Assembly (NCBI GenBank): GCA_017619375.1
Contig: JAFZSL010000018.1
Coordinates: 1 to 37,745 of the forward strand
Length of the DNA stretch: 37,745 nucleotides
Source of the DNA: Prevotella sp.
GTDB taxonomy: Bacteria; Bacteroidota; Bacteroidia; Bacteroidales; Bacteroidaceae
Direction: 5' to 3'
Shown: positions 18,301-25,919 of the stretch, in pieces
Layout of the letters: each line of letters begins with the position of its first letter
Position numbering within the stretch: position 1 is the first letter of the stretch
Notes under the pieces: generated by a model
Database searches by the model: none
What the model saw: only the letters and a program-made list of their open reading frames with translations
Told to the model about the DNA's origin: nothing
Program-made: the position numbers and the translations under genes

Positions 18301-18545
18301 ACTTTGGCGACGTGAACGGCGACGGAGAAGTCAACATCACCGATGTGTCCTTGCTTGTCAATCGCATCTTGGGCATAGACAACGAAGGCTTCATAGAGAG
18401 CAATGCCGACATCAGCGGCGACAGACAAGTCAACATCACCGACGTGACTTCATTGGTGAACTACATCCTCAAAGGAGGTCGCGACATCCTGGACATGGTG
18501 GTCAACGGCAAAAACGGATTCACCTTTGATGGTGTTGGCAACTGA
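15303..18545 (+). CDS. C10 family (streptopain-like) cysteine peptidase with dockerin-like C-terminus (1080 aa)
   Basis: The protein has a signal peptide (MKKNVLLLMVLLLTTLGVDA) and a Spi-type propeptide (about 21-135, with 'YYVFNN' and 'GGFVIVSGDD') that normally blocks the active site until cleaved. The C10 catalytic domain (about 138-375) has nucleophile C170 in VTGCVATAFAQ and H319 in SGHAFICDGY, followed by the family motif FHINWGWGG. Immunoglobulin-like domains follow (about 390-760). At about 999-1060 two EF-hand-like segments (DVNGDGEVNITDVSLLV and DISGDRQVNITDVTSLVNYI) form a type I dockerin-like pair. The layout resembles interpain A of Prevotella but is longer. Secreted proteolysis is the expected role. 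The dockerin has no known cohesin partner here and may simply be a calcium-stabilised end or anchor. Confidence 0.92.
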   Translation: MKKNVLLLMVLLLTTLGVDAAPVDKQRAQSIARDFMVEKGLKVGPLRSVEKIAKVKADGTCPYYVFNNGQDGGFVIVSGDDIAPKVIGYSYTGTFEETNVPENITAWLDYCAEQIEILTSHPNDAARLVRSATQTARISISPLVMTHWNQYAPYYNLTPTRGGKPCVTGCVATAFAQVMKYYEWPKQATTTVPGYSWNGTTLEDLAPITFQWSNMLYDYQGGGNYDAGCSDSETNQTAVAQLMKYCGYAVKASYNTGSTSASSSYIPSALRDYFGYQGSITSVDRSSFSSADWDDLIYNELYHGRPVLYSGRTSSDSGHAFICDGYGEEGYFHINWGWGGMSDGYYLLSILEPGKQGAGGSNSGYNYEQSAIVGIQPGVSDEVTVTGPCLKILDFKLMDYNADYVQQYGPQYFGVGYQLQGMMDGEHQLSAQLLQNGEVVYQGAILNEAPWGIDLGVGHYNPRIIPYPFFYRISNIANGTYEVRLVCRMEEEGKEFEWVPCLGSEYYHNEVTINRGSDTPVIYYNSTVSPQIECTSFTTSPNIYVNNKTSAVVSLTNRGGTFFQDKIYLWINNNKVANDMAYIDAGKTIDLSLSFTPTVTGNLPVKVTLDSSGENVIYTGSINVVNEPENAAYHLELTSWNIDNADLDGKKICGGVVTGTLTVTNTGTKTFSGIIGIGYTDSSGTSSMTYNPGGYTLAVGESVNLEYTVKEPTIGKKYKLACWLNVDWNSKIGETPMFELVEGGYTYWTADGTAKTKAVSGSTSITVVPEAVAVKFFTTPTGTISLNSNPNTIYYVSGSTTPSSLSGKNVVLNGKINEIKFVDGYDFYVPSGFTAQKATYSRVPTHGASGNAGWETIVLPFAAQKAFNRTDNKQISWFMNDSDSGKDFWLEQFAYTDGVSVYFDYVDEIRANVPYLIATPGNNWGAGHNLLNKTIEFTADNVNIPETSKLKSMTDAFVFVGLSGKTNVSGYVLDDNGKSFVLRDDVSQNAFRAYFKMNSNFGDVNGDGEVNITDVSLLVNRILGIDNEGFIESNADISGDRQVNITDVTSLVNYILKGGRDILDMVVNGKNGFTFDGVGN

Positions 18546-18575
18546 AACAGATGTAATCAAGCCACTCCGACCAGT

Positions 18576-18601
18576 AGCCTGTTCCGGCCTTCGGCTTTTT
18601 T
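18576..18601 (+). terminator. weak terminator after the peptidase gene
   Basis: AGCC (18576-18579) can pair with GGCT (18593-18596), directly followed by a run of six T. The stem is short and has alternatives (GCCTTCGGC), so it may be leaky and let transcription reach the GH29 gene 63 nt downstream of the peptidase stop. No separate GH29 promoter was seen. Confidence 0.4.
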
Positions 18602-18608
18602 ATCTGCA

Positions 18609-19994
18609 ATGACGAAGACAATGACAAGAAAACTGCTTGTTGCCACCGCATTATGGTTGGCGACGGCGACAACACCCGCAATGGCTCAAGGTGATGTGGT
18701 GGGGCAGGCGGATGGCTATGAGTGGCCCAAGGAGCAGGAAGTGCTCGACCAACTCGCTCAGTGGCAGGACCTGAAGTTCGGCGTCATACTGCATTGGGGC
18801 TTGTATGCCGTCCCCGGCATCGTGGAATCGTGGAGCATCTGTGACGAGAATTGGATTACGCGAGACGCCACGAAGACCTATCAGCAGTATATGGATTGGT
18901 ATTTCGGTCTTGCCGGCCAGTTCCGCCCCACGGATTTCGACCCCTCCCAATGGGCGAAGGTGTGTCGCGAAGCAGGTATGCGCTATGTGGTGTTCACCAC
19001 GAAGCACCACGATGGCTTTTGCATGTGGGACAGCAAGGAAACCGACTTCACCATTGCCCGTCACGCCTTCGCCAATGACCCGCGCCGTGATGTCCTGCGC
19101 CATGTGTTTGATGCCTTCCGTGCGGAAGACTTCATGGTGGGAGCCTATTTCTCCAAGCCCGACTGGCATTCCCAATACTATTGGTGGGATGTGTATGCGA
19201 AGAAGGGGAGGAATGTCAACTATCCCGTCGACCAGCATCCCTGGCGATGGAGGCAGTTCACAGACTTCACTCACAGGCAAGTGAGGGAACTGTTTGAAGG
19301 CTATGGGCCCATCGATATCCTCTGGTTGGATGGCGGATGGGTCTGTCAGGAGAACAGGGGGCAGGACATCGATATGCCGGCCATCGCCCGCATGGCTCGC
19401 GGCTACAACCCCGGCGTGCTCATCGTCGACCGCACCATTCGCGGCCCTTATGAGAATTACCAGACCCCCGAACGCTCCGTCCCCGACACCTTGATGCACC
19501 ATCCTTGGGAGAGTTGTGTCCCATTGAGCGACGATTGGGGATATGTGCCAAGGCCTCGATGGAAGACACCGCAGCGCGTCATCGCCACACTCGTGGAGGT
19601 GGTGGCCAAGGGCGGCAACCTCTTGCTCGGCGTTGGACCAACGCCGCAAGGACTCATCCAGCCCGAGGTGGTGGAACGGTTGAAAGAGGTAGGCCGGTGG
19701 CTCGAACAGAACGGGCGGGCCATCTATGGCACCATCACCACACCACACTACCATGATGGCGATGTGTGGTTCACGCAGTCGAAAGACGGACGCTCGCTCT
19801 TCGCCATCTTCGTACCTGGTGAGGAGGCGGCACCTGTCACCACCATCTCATGGAGCGGAAATCTTCCTCGCAAGGGACAGAAGGTTCGCTTGGTGGCCAA
19901 CGGGCGCACATTGAGGCATGTGGTCAAGGACGGCAGGGTGGAGGTTACGCTTCCCATGCCGATGTCAGGACCCGTGGCTTTGGAGGTGAAATAG
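18609..19994 (+). CDS. GH29 alpha-L-fucosidase (461 aa)
   Basis: A secreted enzyme (signal peptide MTKTMTRKLLVATALWLATATTPAMAQ; a second ATG at 18621 is an equally possible start). GH29 hallmarks: 'KFGVILHWGLYAVPG' (56-70), 'FTTKHHDGFCMWDS' (129-142), nucleophile D241 in ILWLDGGWV, and probable acid/base E288 in YQTPERS. The C-terminal ~90 residues form a beta-sandwich. The TPE context points to the broader-specificity GH29-B-like or mixed group rather than settling the linkage. It lies 63 nt after the peptidase gene, so the pair may be co-expressed. It could remove fucose from plant arabinogalactan or xyloglucan side chains, or from host glycans; the neighbouring galactosidases and arabinanase favour plant material. 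Confidence 0.93.
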   Translation: MTKTMTRKLLVATALWLATATTPAMAQGDVVGQADGYEWPKEQEVLDQLAQWQDLKFGVILHWGLYAVPGIVESWSICDENWITRDATKTYQQYMDWYFGLAGQFRPTDFDPSQWAKVCREAGMRYVVFTTKHHDGFCMWDSKETDFTIARHAFANDPRRDVLRHVFDAFRAEDFMVGAYFSKPDWHSQYYWWDVYAKKGRNVNYPVDQHPWRWRQFTDFTHRQVRELFEGYGPIDILWLDGGWVCQENRGQDIDMPAIARMARGYNPGVLIVDRTIRGPYENYQTPERSVPDTLMHHPWESCVPLSDDWGYVPRPRWKTPQRVIATLVEVVAKGGNLLLGVGPTPQGLIQPEVVERLKEVGRWLEQNGRAIYGTITTPHYHDGDVWFTQSKDGRSLFAIFVPGEEAAPVTTISWSGNLPRKGQKVRLVANGRTLRHVVKDGRVEVTLPMPMSGPVALEVK

Positions 19995-20091
19995 GTCACG
20001 GGAGGCCTGTGCATGTCAATTTATCATGATGACAGTGATAGATGTTGGCGGTAATTTCACTCTTTCTATTGATAAGACAAGATAAAAGACA

Positions 20092-20922
20092 ATGAAGAAA
20101 GAAACCATAGCGGGATTTGCCTTGTTTTTGACGATCATGGCTCTTGTCGTGTTCGCCTACATCTCTTTCCTGGGGATGGAATACCTGTTCGAGGGCAATC
20201 ACCTGCTGACCATCCCATTGCTGCTCTTGGGAGGCATGTTGCTTTCATGGTGCATCCGCGTGATGTGCAGGAGCAAGGCTTCTCGTGACAAGCGCAGTGG
20301 TCTTCCCAAAGAGGTGTCGGCCATCATTGGCGCCATTGCCATCCTCTTGGTTGGGAGCGTGGCTTTCACACAGTTCCTTTTCGTGTACGACCATCAGAAG
20401 GAGTTGAGGGAGTCCATGTTCGCCACCATCGGCGAGGTGTCGAAAATAGACTCTGTATACAAGGATTATGCCCAAAGCCGTATAAAGACATACGACAAAA
20501 CCTTGAAGAAAGCACACGACAAGGACCGTTCAGAGAAGAAAAGAAGCCTGAAACGGCGGCTCATCCCCGCTGATTATGACACCATTTGTGTGCAGCGAAA
20601 GCAGTGGCTTGCTTCCATCAATGACGCCAGCGTGTGGAATGTCTCCACTCCCCGCAACTTGCATTACATCGTGACTGCGGGCCACGACTGGACAGAAGAG
20701 TACAAGCAGGTGTCTGCTGTCATTTATCAGAACGAGGAGGCCATCCCTTTCGGTGAGGGCGACACGGCTTTCACCCAAAGCGAAGCGAATCTGCAGTTCA
20801 GCACGCCACACATGCCCAATGGGCGTAGCCTTGTGGCCACTGTCCTATGCTGCCTGCTGATACTGACAACCTATTTCCATGTCAGACGGCCCAAGAGCTG
20901 GTATGTTGGCAACCACAGATGA
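20092..20922 (+). CDS. four-helix membrane protein, first gene of the GTPase/SEDS/PBP cluster (276 aa)
   Basis: No family was recognised. Predicted helices lie at about 8-28, 38-60, 74-96 and 248-265. The basic loop RVMCRSKASRDKRSGLPK between helices 2 and 3 and the basic C-terminus (HVRRPKSWYVGNHR) place both on the cytoplasmic side, leaving residues about 97-245 outside the membrane. That exported part begins with a Lys/Glu-rich, probably helical stretch and then a Tyr/Trp-containing part. The stop codon overlaps the next start as ATGA (20919-20922), so it is translationally coupled to the membrane GTPase. No promoter of the Bacteroidetes type was found in the 97 nt upstream, so it may be read from the GH29 transcript or a divergent promoter. 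It is probably a scaffold or sensor for the downstream complex (inference). Confidence 0.75.
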   Translation: MKKETIAGFALFLTIMALVVFAYISFLGMEYLFEGNHLLTIPLLLLGGMLLSWCIRVMCRSKASRDKRSGLPKEVSAIIGAIAILLVGSVAFTQFLFVYDHQKELRESMFATIGEVSKIDSVYKDYAQSRIKTYDKTLKKAHDKDRSEKKRSLKRRLIPADYDTICVQRKQWLASINDASVWNVSTPRNLHYIVTAGHDWTEEYKQVSAVIYQNEEAIPFGEGDTAFTQSEANLQFSTPHMPNGRSLVATVLCCLLILTTYFHVRRPKSWYVGNHR

Positions 20923-22739
20923 CGACAAATGAGAATATGCAGGATATGATAAAGGATATCGCATTCAATCCATGTGGCTACACGGTGTCCGACATCCGGG
21001 AGAAGGTGTCGGGCGGAGAGGTGACGCGCACCCAATTGCAAGGCGTGTTTGGGAACGACGTGGTAGAAAAGATATTGGATGGCGAGTTGGTTCCCCCTCT
21101 TCCATCGGGGAGTGCCGATGAAGCTGCTATGGGAAAGATGGGCGATGCCACACAGGTGGTGGTTTGGGGAATGCCTAAGTCGGGCAAGACCTTGGTCATT
21201 GCTTCGCTGCTCTCCCTCAAAGGCATGGAATTGCAAGCAAACGGGATGTCTGACCGCATCAATAGGATGAAGGGACTGTTTGCCAATAAAGGTTTGCAAC
21301 AAGTTCCGCATGACAGTTCATGCAAGGTGGATTACCCCGTCGTCTATCGGACCCATCTGATGGGAAAAAGCTACCCCCTTGTCATCACGGAAGCCACCAT
21401 CCCGGAGAATGGCGACATGGATGTCGACAAGTATGTGAGCGGGGACAAGATGCTGATTCATGTGTTTTGCATCGATTGCCGCCAAGATATCAGGAAACAG
21501 GAGAGCAGGCTGCTCGAGTTGATGGGAAAATTGGGTGGCTGTCTCAACCGCACCGATGGAATCTATGCCCTTGTCACAAAGACAGACCTGATGAACGCGC
21601 CAGCGGCATACAAGGAAAACGCCGCGCAGACGCTCGTGACGAAAGGGATGCCGCGATTATGGTGCAGCATACAGAACGTGTGTTTCGAGAAACAGATTTT
21701 CAATGTGTTGCCCATACCTTTCAGTACGGGTAGGTTTGTTGTTCGCGACTTGGCATGTTTGGATGCCGGCGATGCCGAGGCACTCTTCCACGATGCCTTG
21801 CTGCCCAAGTGCCAACCTCGGCGCAGCATGATTGGAAAAATCCTCTCGATGGGAAAATGGTGGCAGGCAGCCCTGTGTGCCGTACTCCTGGCTTGTGTCA
21901 TCATCTGGGGTGGCTACAAGGCATACAAGGTGTTGACCGCTCCTCCTACCGCACCCATGCTGCCTTACGACTATAGGGCTGCTTTTCTGGAAGAGGAGAA
22001 GGACCTGCCGTGGATGAACTTCACGAAGGCCTCGTCGTTATATGACAAGAAGCGCAAAGACCTCAATGTGGAAAGGGCTCTGTTCCAGGCATCGGGCGAG
22101 ACGGTCCTGACGGCGGAGGACCTGCGTGTCTGCGATTCCGCCTTGACCAATGATTATGCCAAGGTGGTGTCTGCCAAATGCGACAACCTGCTTGCGTCGA
22201 GCCATTGGAGTGAAGATGAGAAAATCCTGCAGCAACTCCTCTCCAGGACGAAGGAGTTGTTGGCCCATCAAGATGTGCTGATCAGGGACGATGTCAATGA
22301 TTATCACACGGCCCTGGACGACTATTTCAAACAGGTGAAGCCGCTCATTGTGAAGAGCCAGAATTGTAAAAGCATCAAGGATGTGGACTTCGTGGAGAGC
22401 AAGGATGGGCAGGAGTGGCTCAAATACCCTTATGACAACGAAATCAATCTCAAGGAGGGACTTAGGATGGCTACGGTGAATGCTTACGAGAATTGTGCCA
22501 AGTATTTCCAAGACCGAATCGATACCATCGCCGAAAAGTATCCCAAACCTTTGTGGTCTTTTGCTTATGATGATAATGCTAACAAACGCATAGAGCTGAT
22601 GACCCCCTATGAATATGATGTGGATTCCTTGCTGGAACGGTTGGACGGGAAAGGTGATGCTTTCGACAAGGCAAGGTCCATCCTTAGGGCAACTCGGAAA
22701 AAAATAGAGAGTAACACCAATGAGCCGTGGTTTAATTGA
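20919..22739 (+). CDS. membrane-anchored GTPase with extracytoplasmic helical domain (606 aa)
   Basis: The cytoplasmic N-terminal part (1-313) holds a G domain: Walker A GMPKSGKT at 84-91 and a G4-type motif TKTD at 220-223 (usual NKxD/TKxD), which argues for guanine nucleotide. One helix follows at about 314-336 (AALCAVLLACVIIWGGY). The C-terminal ~270 residues, predicted helical and charged, would lie outside the membrane. This could carry a signal across the membrane or be pulled by nucleotide state. The start chosen is the ATG at 20919, which overlaps the previous stop; an upstream in-frame ATG (20847) would only add sequence lying inside the previous gene. The next gene starts 42 nt downstream. 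It differs from TssM/IcmF in having its helix after, not before, the G domain. Confidence 0.8.
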   Translation: MTTNENMQDMIKDIAFNPCGYTVSDIREKVSGGEVTRTQLQGVFGNDVVEKILDGELVPPLPSGSADEAAMGKMGDATQVVVWGMPKSGKTLVIASLLSLKGMELQANGMSDRINRMKGLFANKGLQQVPHDSSCKVDYPVVYRTHLMGKSYPLVITEATIPENGDMDVDKYVSGDKMLIHVFCIDCRQDIRKQESRLLELMGKLGGCLNRTDGIYALVTKTDLMNAPAAYKENAAQTLVTKGMPRLWCSIQNVCFEKQIFNVLPIPFSTGRFVVRDLACLDAGDAEALFHDALLPKCQPRRSMIGKILSMGKWWQAALCAVLLACVIIWGGYKAYKVLTAPPTAPMLPYDYRAAFLEEEKDLPWMNFTKASSLYDKKRKDLNVERALFQASGETVLTAEDLRVCDSALTNDYAKVVSAKCDNLLASSHWSEDEKILQQLLSRTKELLAHQDVLIRDDVNDYHTALDDYFKQVKPLIVKSQNCKSIKDVDFVESKDGQEWLKYPYDNEINLKEGLRMATVNAYENCAKYFQDRIDTIAEKYPKPLWSFAYDDNANKRIELMTPYEYDVDSLLERLDGKGDAFDKARSILRATRKKIESNTNEPWFN

Positions 22740-22781
22740 CCACATCTGTCATAACATGTTTCACCATTCAATCGAGAATAT

Positions 22782-25700
22782 ATGAACTTGCTTTACAAAC
22801 TGCTCAATCTTTTGAGCCTATGTAAATTCAGAAGCTCCAGCAGCCGCTTTGCCAGTGTTGTCGCTTTCATCCTCTTGGCCGTTGTTTTCTCGCTCTGTTG
22901 GATGATGTCGGCAAAAGTGGAGCGAAAGTTGGTCTTCACCATCGATGAATACACTCTGGGTGGCGTCACGACGGTCACCTTTGGGGAAAACAGCGATTTC
23001 TGCATGAAGAATGTGCCACACGACTTCCTTACTGTCACTTATCTGCCAGAAAAGGGCATGTTCAAATGGAGTGTGGGAAAACAGTTCAAGGATACCTTGC
23101 AGTATTTCAAGATCAATGGTGAAAACCCCAACAAGCACGTCATCCGCAACGATGCCTCGCAAGTGGTGGAAATGAACCTTTCCGTCAATGATGGCGACAC
23201 ATTGAAAGCCACTTTCACCGGGGCTGATGTATGGAAAGCATGGAAGGATTTCAAAAAGCAGAAAGACGTGATGGCACGCCATCTCGCCGCCTATCTCAAA
23301 CTTGCAGGGGACGGGGCGACTCATCAGGACAGCGTTCGCTTCCTCGCCCAGATGCAGGGCAGCAAGGTGCGGTCCTTTTTCGAGAAAGTGGGTGACAACA
23401 TCGTCCTTGTCATCCTCGACGAGATGACCACGGTGACCACCGATGGGGAAAAGCAAACTTACAACAGGGAGGGGGAGGCACCCCTCAAGGACGGACGGCT
23501 CAAGGTGCAATTCTTCGGACTTGCTGATTGGTGCTATATGGACGGCGACAAGTCCAAGGCCTATTTCAAGGTCGATGGTGTCAACTATGTGATGAAGCCT
23601 GCTGTCAAACTGACGGAGTGGGGTGCGGGGCACGCCACCATCATCCCGTCGGGTGCGGGGCTGCGCATCACTTTTCCCAAGCCCATCTCCTATGTGGAGT
23701 CGGTGGACTCTCTACGGAAGAGGGCGGAAACGGCAAGCAAGATCCTCACCATCAAGCAGCTCAACAATTCCTATCCCACCAAGAGCGACCTCTACCTGCC
23801 GGCATTCTCCAGTGCCATCAATTTCGACCTTTGCAACATTGAATTCTATCATCAGAAGGATTCCATTTGCATCAAGGGTAACAATGACAAGGCGCAGTTG
23901 GTGAAAAACCCGACAAGCGTCATTCCAGCGTTGGGGAAGATGGCGCTGCATTCGGGAAAGGACTTGATGTCGTGTCGGGTTGGTTTCATCAAGGGCTCTT
24001 TCATCATGGAGTACCTGTGGCTCCCGCTTGGAGTGCTCATGGTGCTGTTGGTGATGGTGTGGCTCAAGACGGGCCCGGTGTATGTTCGCGATACCAGCTG
24101 TCTCTATAATCCCAAGCATGTAGCCAACTACAGGCCTTACTTGTCACTGCTCCTCATCTGTTGCATGGCCTATTGCGTTTGCAAGTCGCTCATTACGCTC
24201 AAACTAAGCTATTCATATCCGTATTTTGAGAAACTCACCGGCATCATGCCGTTCTCCACATCGCTGATGATGCTCCTCTTCTTCAGTTTGACCATGCTGT
24301 TCAATACACCTTTGCGTCATTATGCTACACAGAGGAAACCGATGAGGCGCATGATGCATTGGATGGTGTGTGCCTTGCTGTGTGTCGGATTGGGCGTCTT
24401 GTTCTTCTTCGTGGCCGACAAGCTGGTGAGCCAAAGCGTCATCGACTCCTATTTCCATGACGAGGTGTACCGGCTCAATCCATTCAAATGGTTGGAGACA
24501 TACGGCATCAACGACACCCACCGCTCCGTGGTGTACGCACTGCTGGCGGTGGAGGCGGCCGTGTTGGTGTTGTGGCTTTTGGCCGACTGGTTGTGGAAGC
24601 CATTGTCGGTGAAATTGGAAGGCAAGAGGGAAGCTTGGAAGAAATGCTCTGACAAGATGATGGAGAAAATAGGCGGATGGTGGCAGAAAATCAGCAAAAA
24701 ACACCCCAGCCATCACATCTTGGCCGTCATCTTCCTGGTGCTGGCTGTCATTTTTCAATGCAAGGTGGGATTCAACTGGTGGTTGTCCCTCGGGTCGGTG
24801 GTGCTTTTGGCCATTGTGTGGTGTGTGCCTTTCGTGACAGAGGCTTTTTTCGCCGCACTGAAGAGTTTGTTCCCCACGCATTTCATCGTGTTCATCATCT
24901 TGTATGTCATAGGCGATATCTCTGGGAATTTTGGAACGGCGTTCATCACGCTGATAGTCATTGTCGGCATGACGCGGGCACTCACCAACGTGGATGTGTA
25001 TGGAGGGAAGGTGCCAGGGCATGTCATCTTCTGCCAGATGCTTTTCATTTCCATGGCCTACATTGTCGCTGCCATGGTGGGCGACCATGGGTATGTGACC
25101 AATTACCTGGGTTTCTTGATGTGTGTCTTCTGTTTCTATTTCTTGATGAAGAGGCCGGTTGCAGTCGACGATGAGGTTTATGAGAGAATGCAGAAGGAGA
25201 AACGCTGGGCGAATGCCATCCTTTTCGTGCTGGTGGGTATGATGTTGCTCCTGCCCGGGGTCTGCAGTTGGTTGTTCAATCCTGAAAAGGTGAACTACGA
25301 CCGTTTTGCACGAAGGGTGATGCTCTACTCCAATTTCGAAGACCTGGAGCGAAGCGGATACAGGTATAGTGAGAGCGACGCTGAGTTCATGGTCATCATG
25401 AGCCACTACATGCGGCCTGCCGATGGACGCGACCCGCTCTCCAACGACAACCATTTCCTGCATATGTCCATCAGTTCGGGGCAATCGCCTGTCGTGCTCA
25501 ACGACCTGAGCATGCCGGCGGCCTTCTTCGGCACCTACGGCATCTATCTCACCACAACAGTGTATTTCCTGCTCCTCTTCATCGTCATGTGGATGGTGAT
25601 GCAGTTCAGTCTCTCCTATTACGACAATGACTCTCGTCTCACCAGGGCGATGCAGTGGCGGTTGCTTGCCATGATGATGTGGGTGGGAACCAGTTTCTAT

Positions 25701-25865
25701 ATCTATCTGTCATATGTGGGCAAGTTGCCGTTCACCGGAAGACTCAATCCTGGATGCGGTGTCGATGCGGTGGGAGAAGCATTGGAAACGGCATTCCTCC
25801 TCGCATTCATGGCGGCCGTCACATGCAGGGAAACCAGCAGAAGTTATGATGACGAGTGGGACTGA
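22782..25865 (+). CDS. SEDS-like (RodA/FtsW-type) polytopic membrane protein with large exported N-terminal domain (1027 aa)
   Basis: There is one N-terminal helix (about 23-44), a ~360-residue extracytoplasmic domain, then roughly 12 helices from residue 410 on. The C-terminal ~200 residues follow the SEDS pattern: 'RRVMLYSNFEDLERSGYRY' recalls the R..xxF..P..GYQ segment; 'VVLNDLSMPAAFFGTYGI' recalls HTDFIFA..GEELG and places D908 where the catalytic Asp of RodA/FtsW lies; then a long helix and GKLPFTGRLNPGCG (980-993), which recalls LPxTGxxLPFxSYGG. SEDS proteins polymerise glycan strands from lipid II together with a class B PBP; such a protein is encoded four genes downstream. The large N-terminal exported domain is not usual in SEDS. 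The SEDS assignment is from motif spacing by eye and needs a profile or structure test. Confidence 0.65.
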   Translation: MNLLYKLLNLLSLCKFRSSSSRFASVVAFILLAVVFSLCWMMSAKVERKLVFTIDEYTLGGVTTVTFGENSDFCMKNVPHDFLTVTYLPEKGMFKWSVGKQFKDTLQYFKINGENPNKHVIRNDASQVVEMNLSVNDGDTLKATFTGADVWKAWKDFKKQKDVMARHLAAYLKLAGDGATHQDSVRFLAQMQGSKVRSFFEKVGDNIVLVILDEMTTVTTDGEKQTYNREGEAPLKDGRLKVQFFGLADWCYMDGDKSKAYFKVDGVNYVMKPAVKLTEWGAGHATIIPSGAGLRITFPKPISYVESVDSLRKRAETASKILTIKQLNNSYPTKSDLYLPAFSSAINFDLCNIEFYHQKDSICIKGNNDKAQLVKNPTSVIPALGKMALHSGKDLMSCRVGFIKGSFIMEYLWLPLGVLMVLLVMVWLKTGPVYVRDTSCLYNPKHVANYRPYLSLLLICCMAYCVCKSLITLKLSYSYPYFEKLTGIMPFSTSLMMLLFFSLTMLFNTPLRHYATQRKPMRRMMHWMVCALLCVGLGVLFFFVADKLVSQSVIDSYFHDEVYRLNPFKWLETYGINDTHRSVVYALLAVEAAVLVLWLLADWLWKPLSVKLEGKREAWKKCSDKMMEKIGGWWQKISKKHPSHHILAVIFLVLAVIFQCKVGFNWWLSLGSVVLLAIVWCVPFVTEAFFAALKSLFPTHFIVFIILYVIGDISGNFGTAFITLIVIVGMTRALTNVDVYGGKVPGHVIFCQMLFISMAYIVAAMVGDHGYVTNYLGFLMCVFCFYFLMKRPVAVDDEVYERMQKEKRWANAILFVLVGMMLLLPGVCSWLFNPEKVNYDRFARRVMLYSNFEDLERSGYRYSESDAEFMVIMSHYMRPADGRDPLSNDNHFLHMSISSGQSPVVLNDLSMPAAFFGTYGIYLTTTVYFLLLFIVMWMVMQFSLSYYDNDSRLTRAMQWRLLAMMMWVGTSFYIYLSYVGKLPFTGRLNPGCGVDAVGEALETAFLLAFMAAVTCRETSRSYDDEWD

Positions 25866-25919
25866 CAATCAAGGTAATGAACATATTTTATTAATCAATC
25901 ACATAAAACATCAAAAGAC

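Noticed and set aside
20847-20918. Longer start for the membrane GTPase
   Set aside because: These residues lie wholly within the preceding gene and look random; the ATGA overlap at 20919 is a typical coupled start.
20919-22739. TssM/IcmF-type T6SS component
   Set aside because: The helix follows the G domain and the length is half that of TssM; no other T6SS gene is present.
24213-25484. 423-aa minus-strand frame opposite the SEDS-like gene
   Set aside because: It is His/Gln-rich, without motifs, and lies within a clear membrane-protein gene; an antisense shadow.
22782-25865. O-antigen ligase or Wzx/Wzy-type polysaccharide membrane protein
   Set aside because: The C-terminal motif order fits SEDS better, and a class B PBP-like gene lies in the same operon, while no glycosyltransferases of a polysaccharide locus are present.
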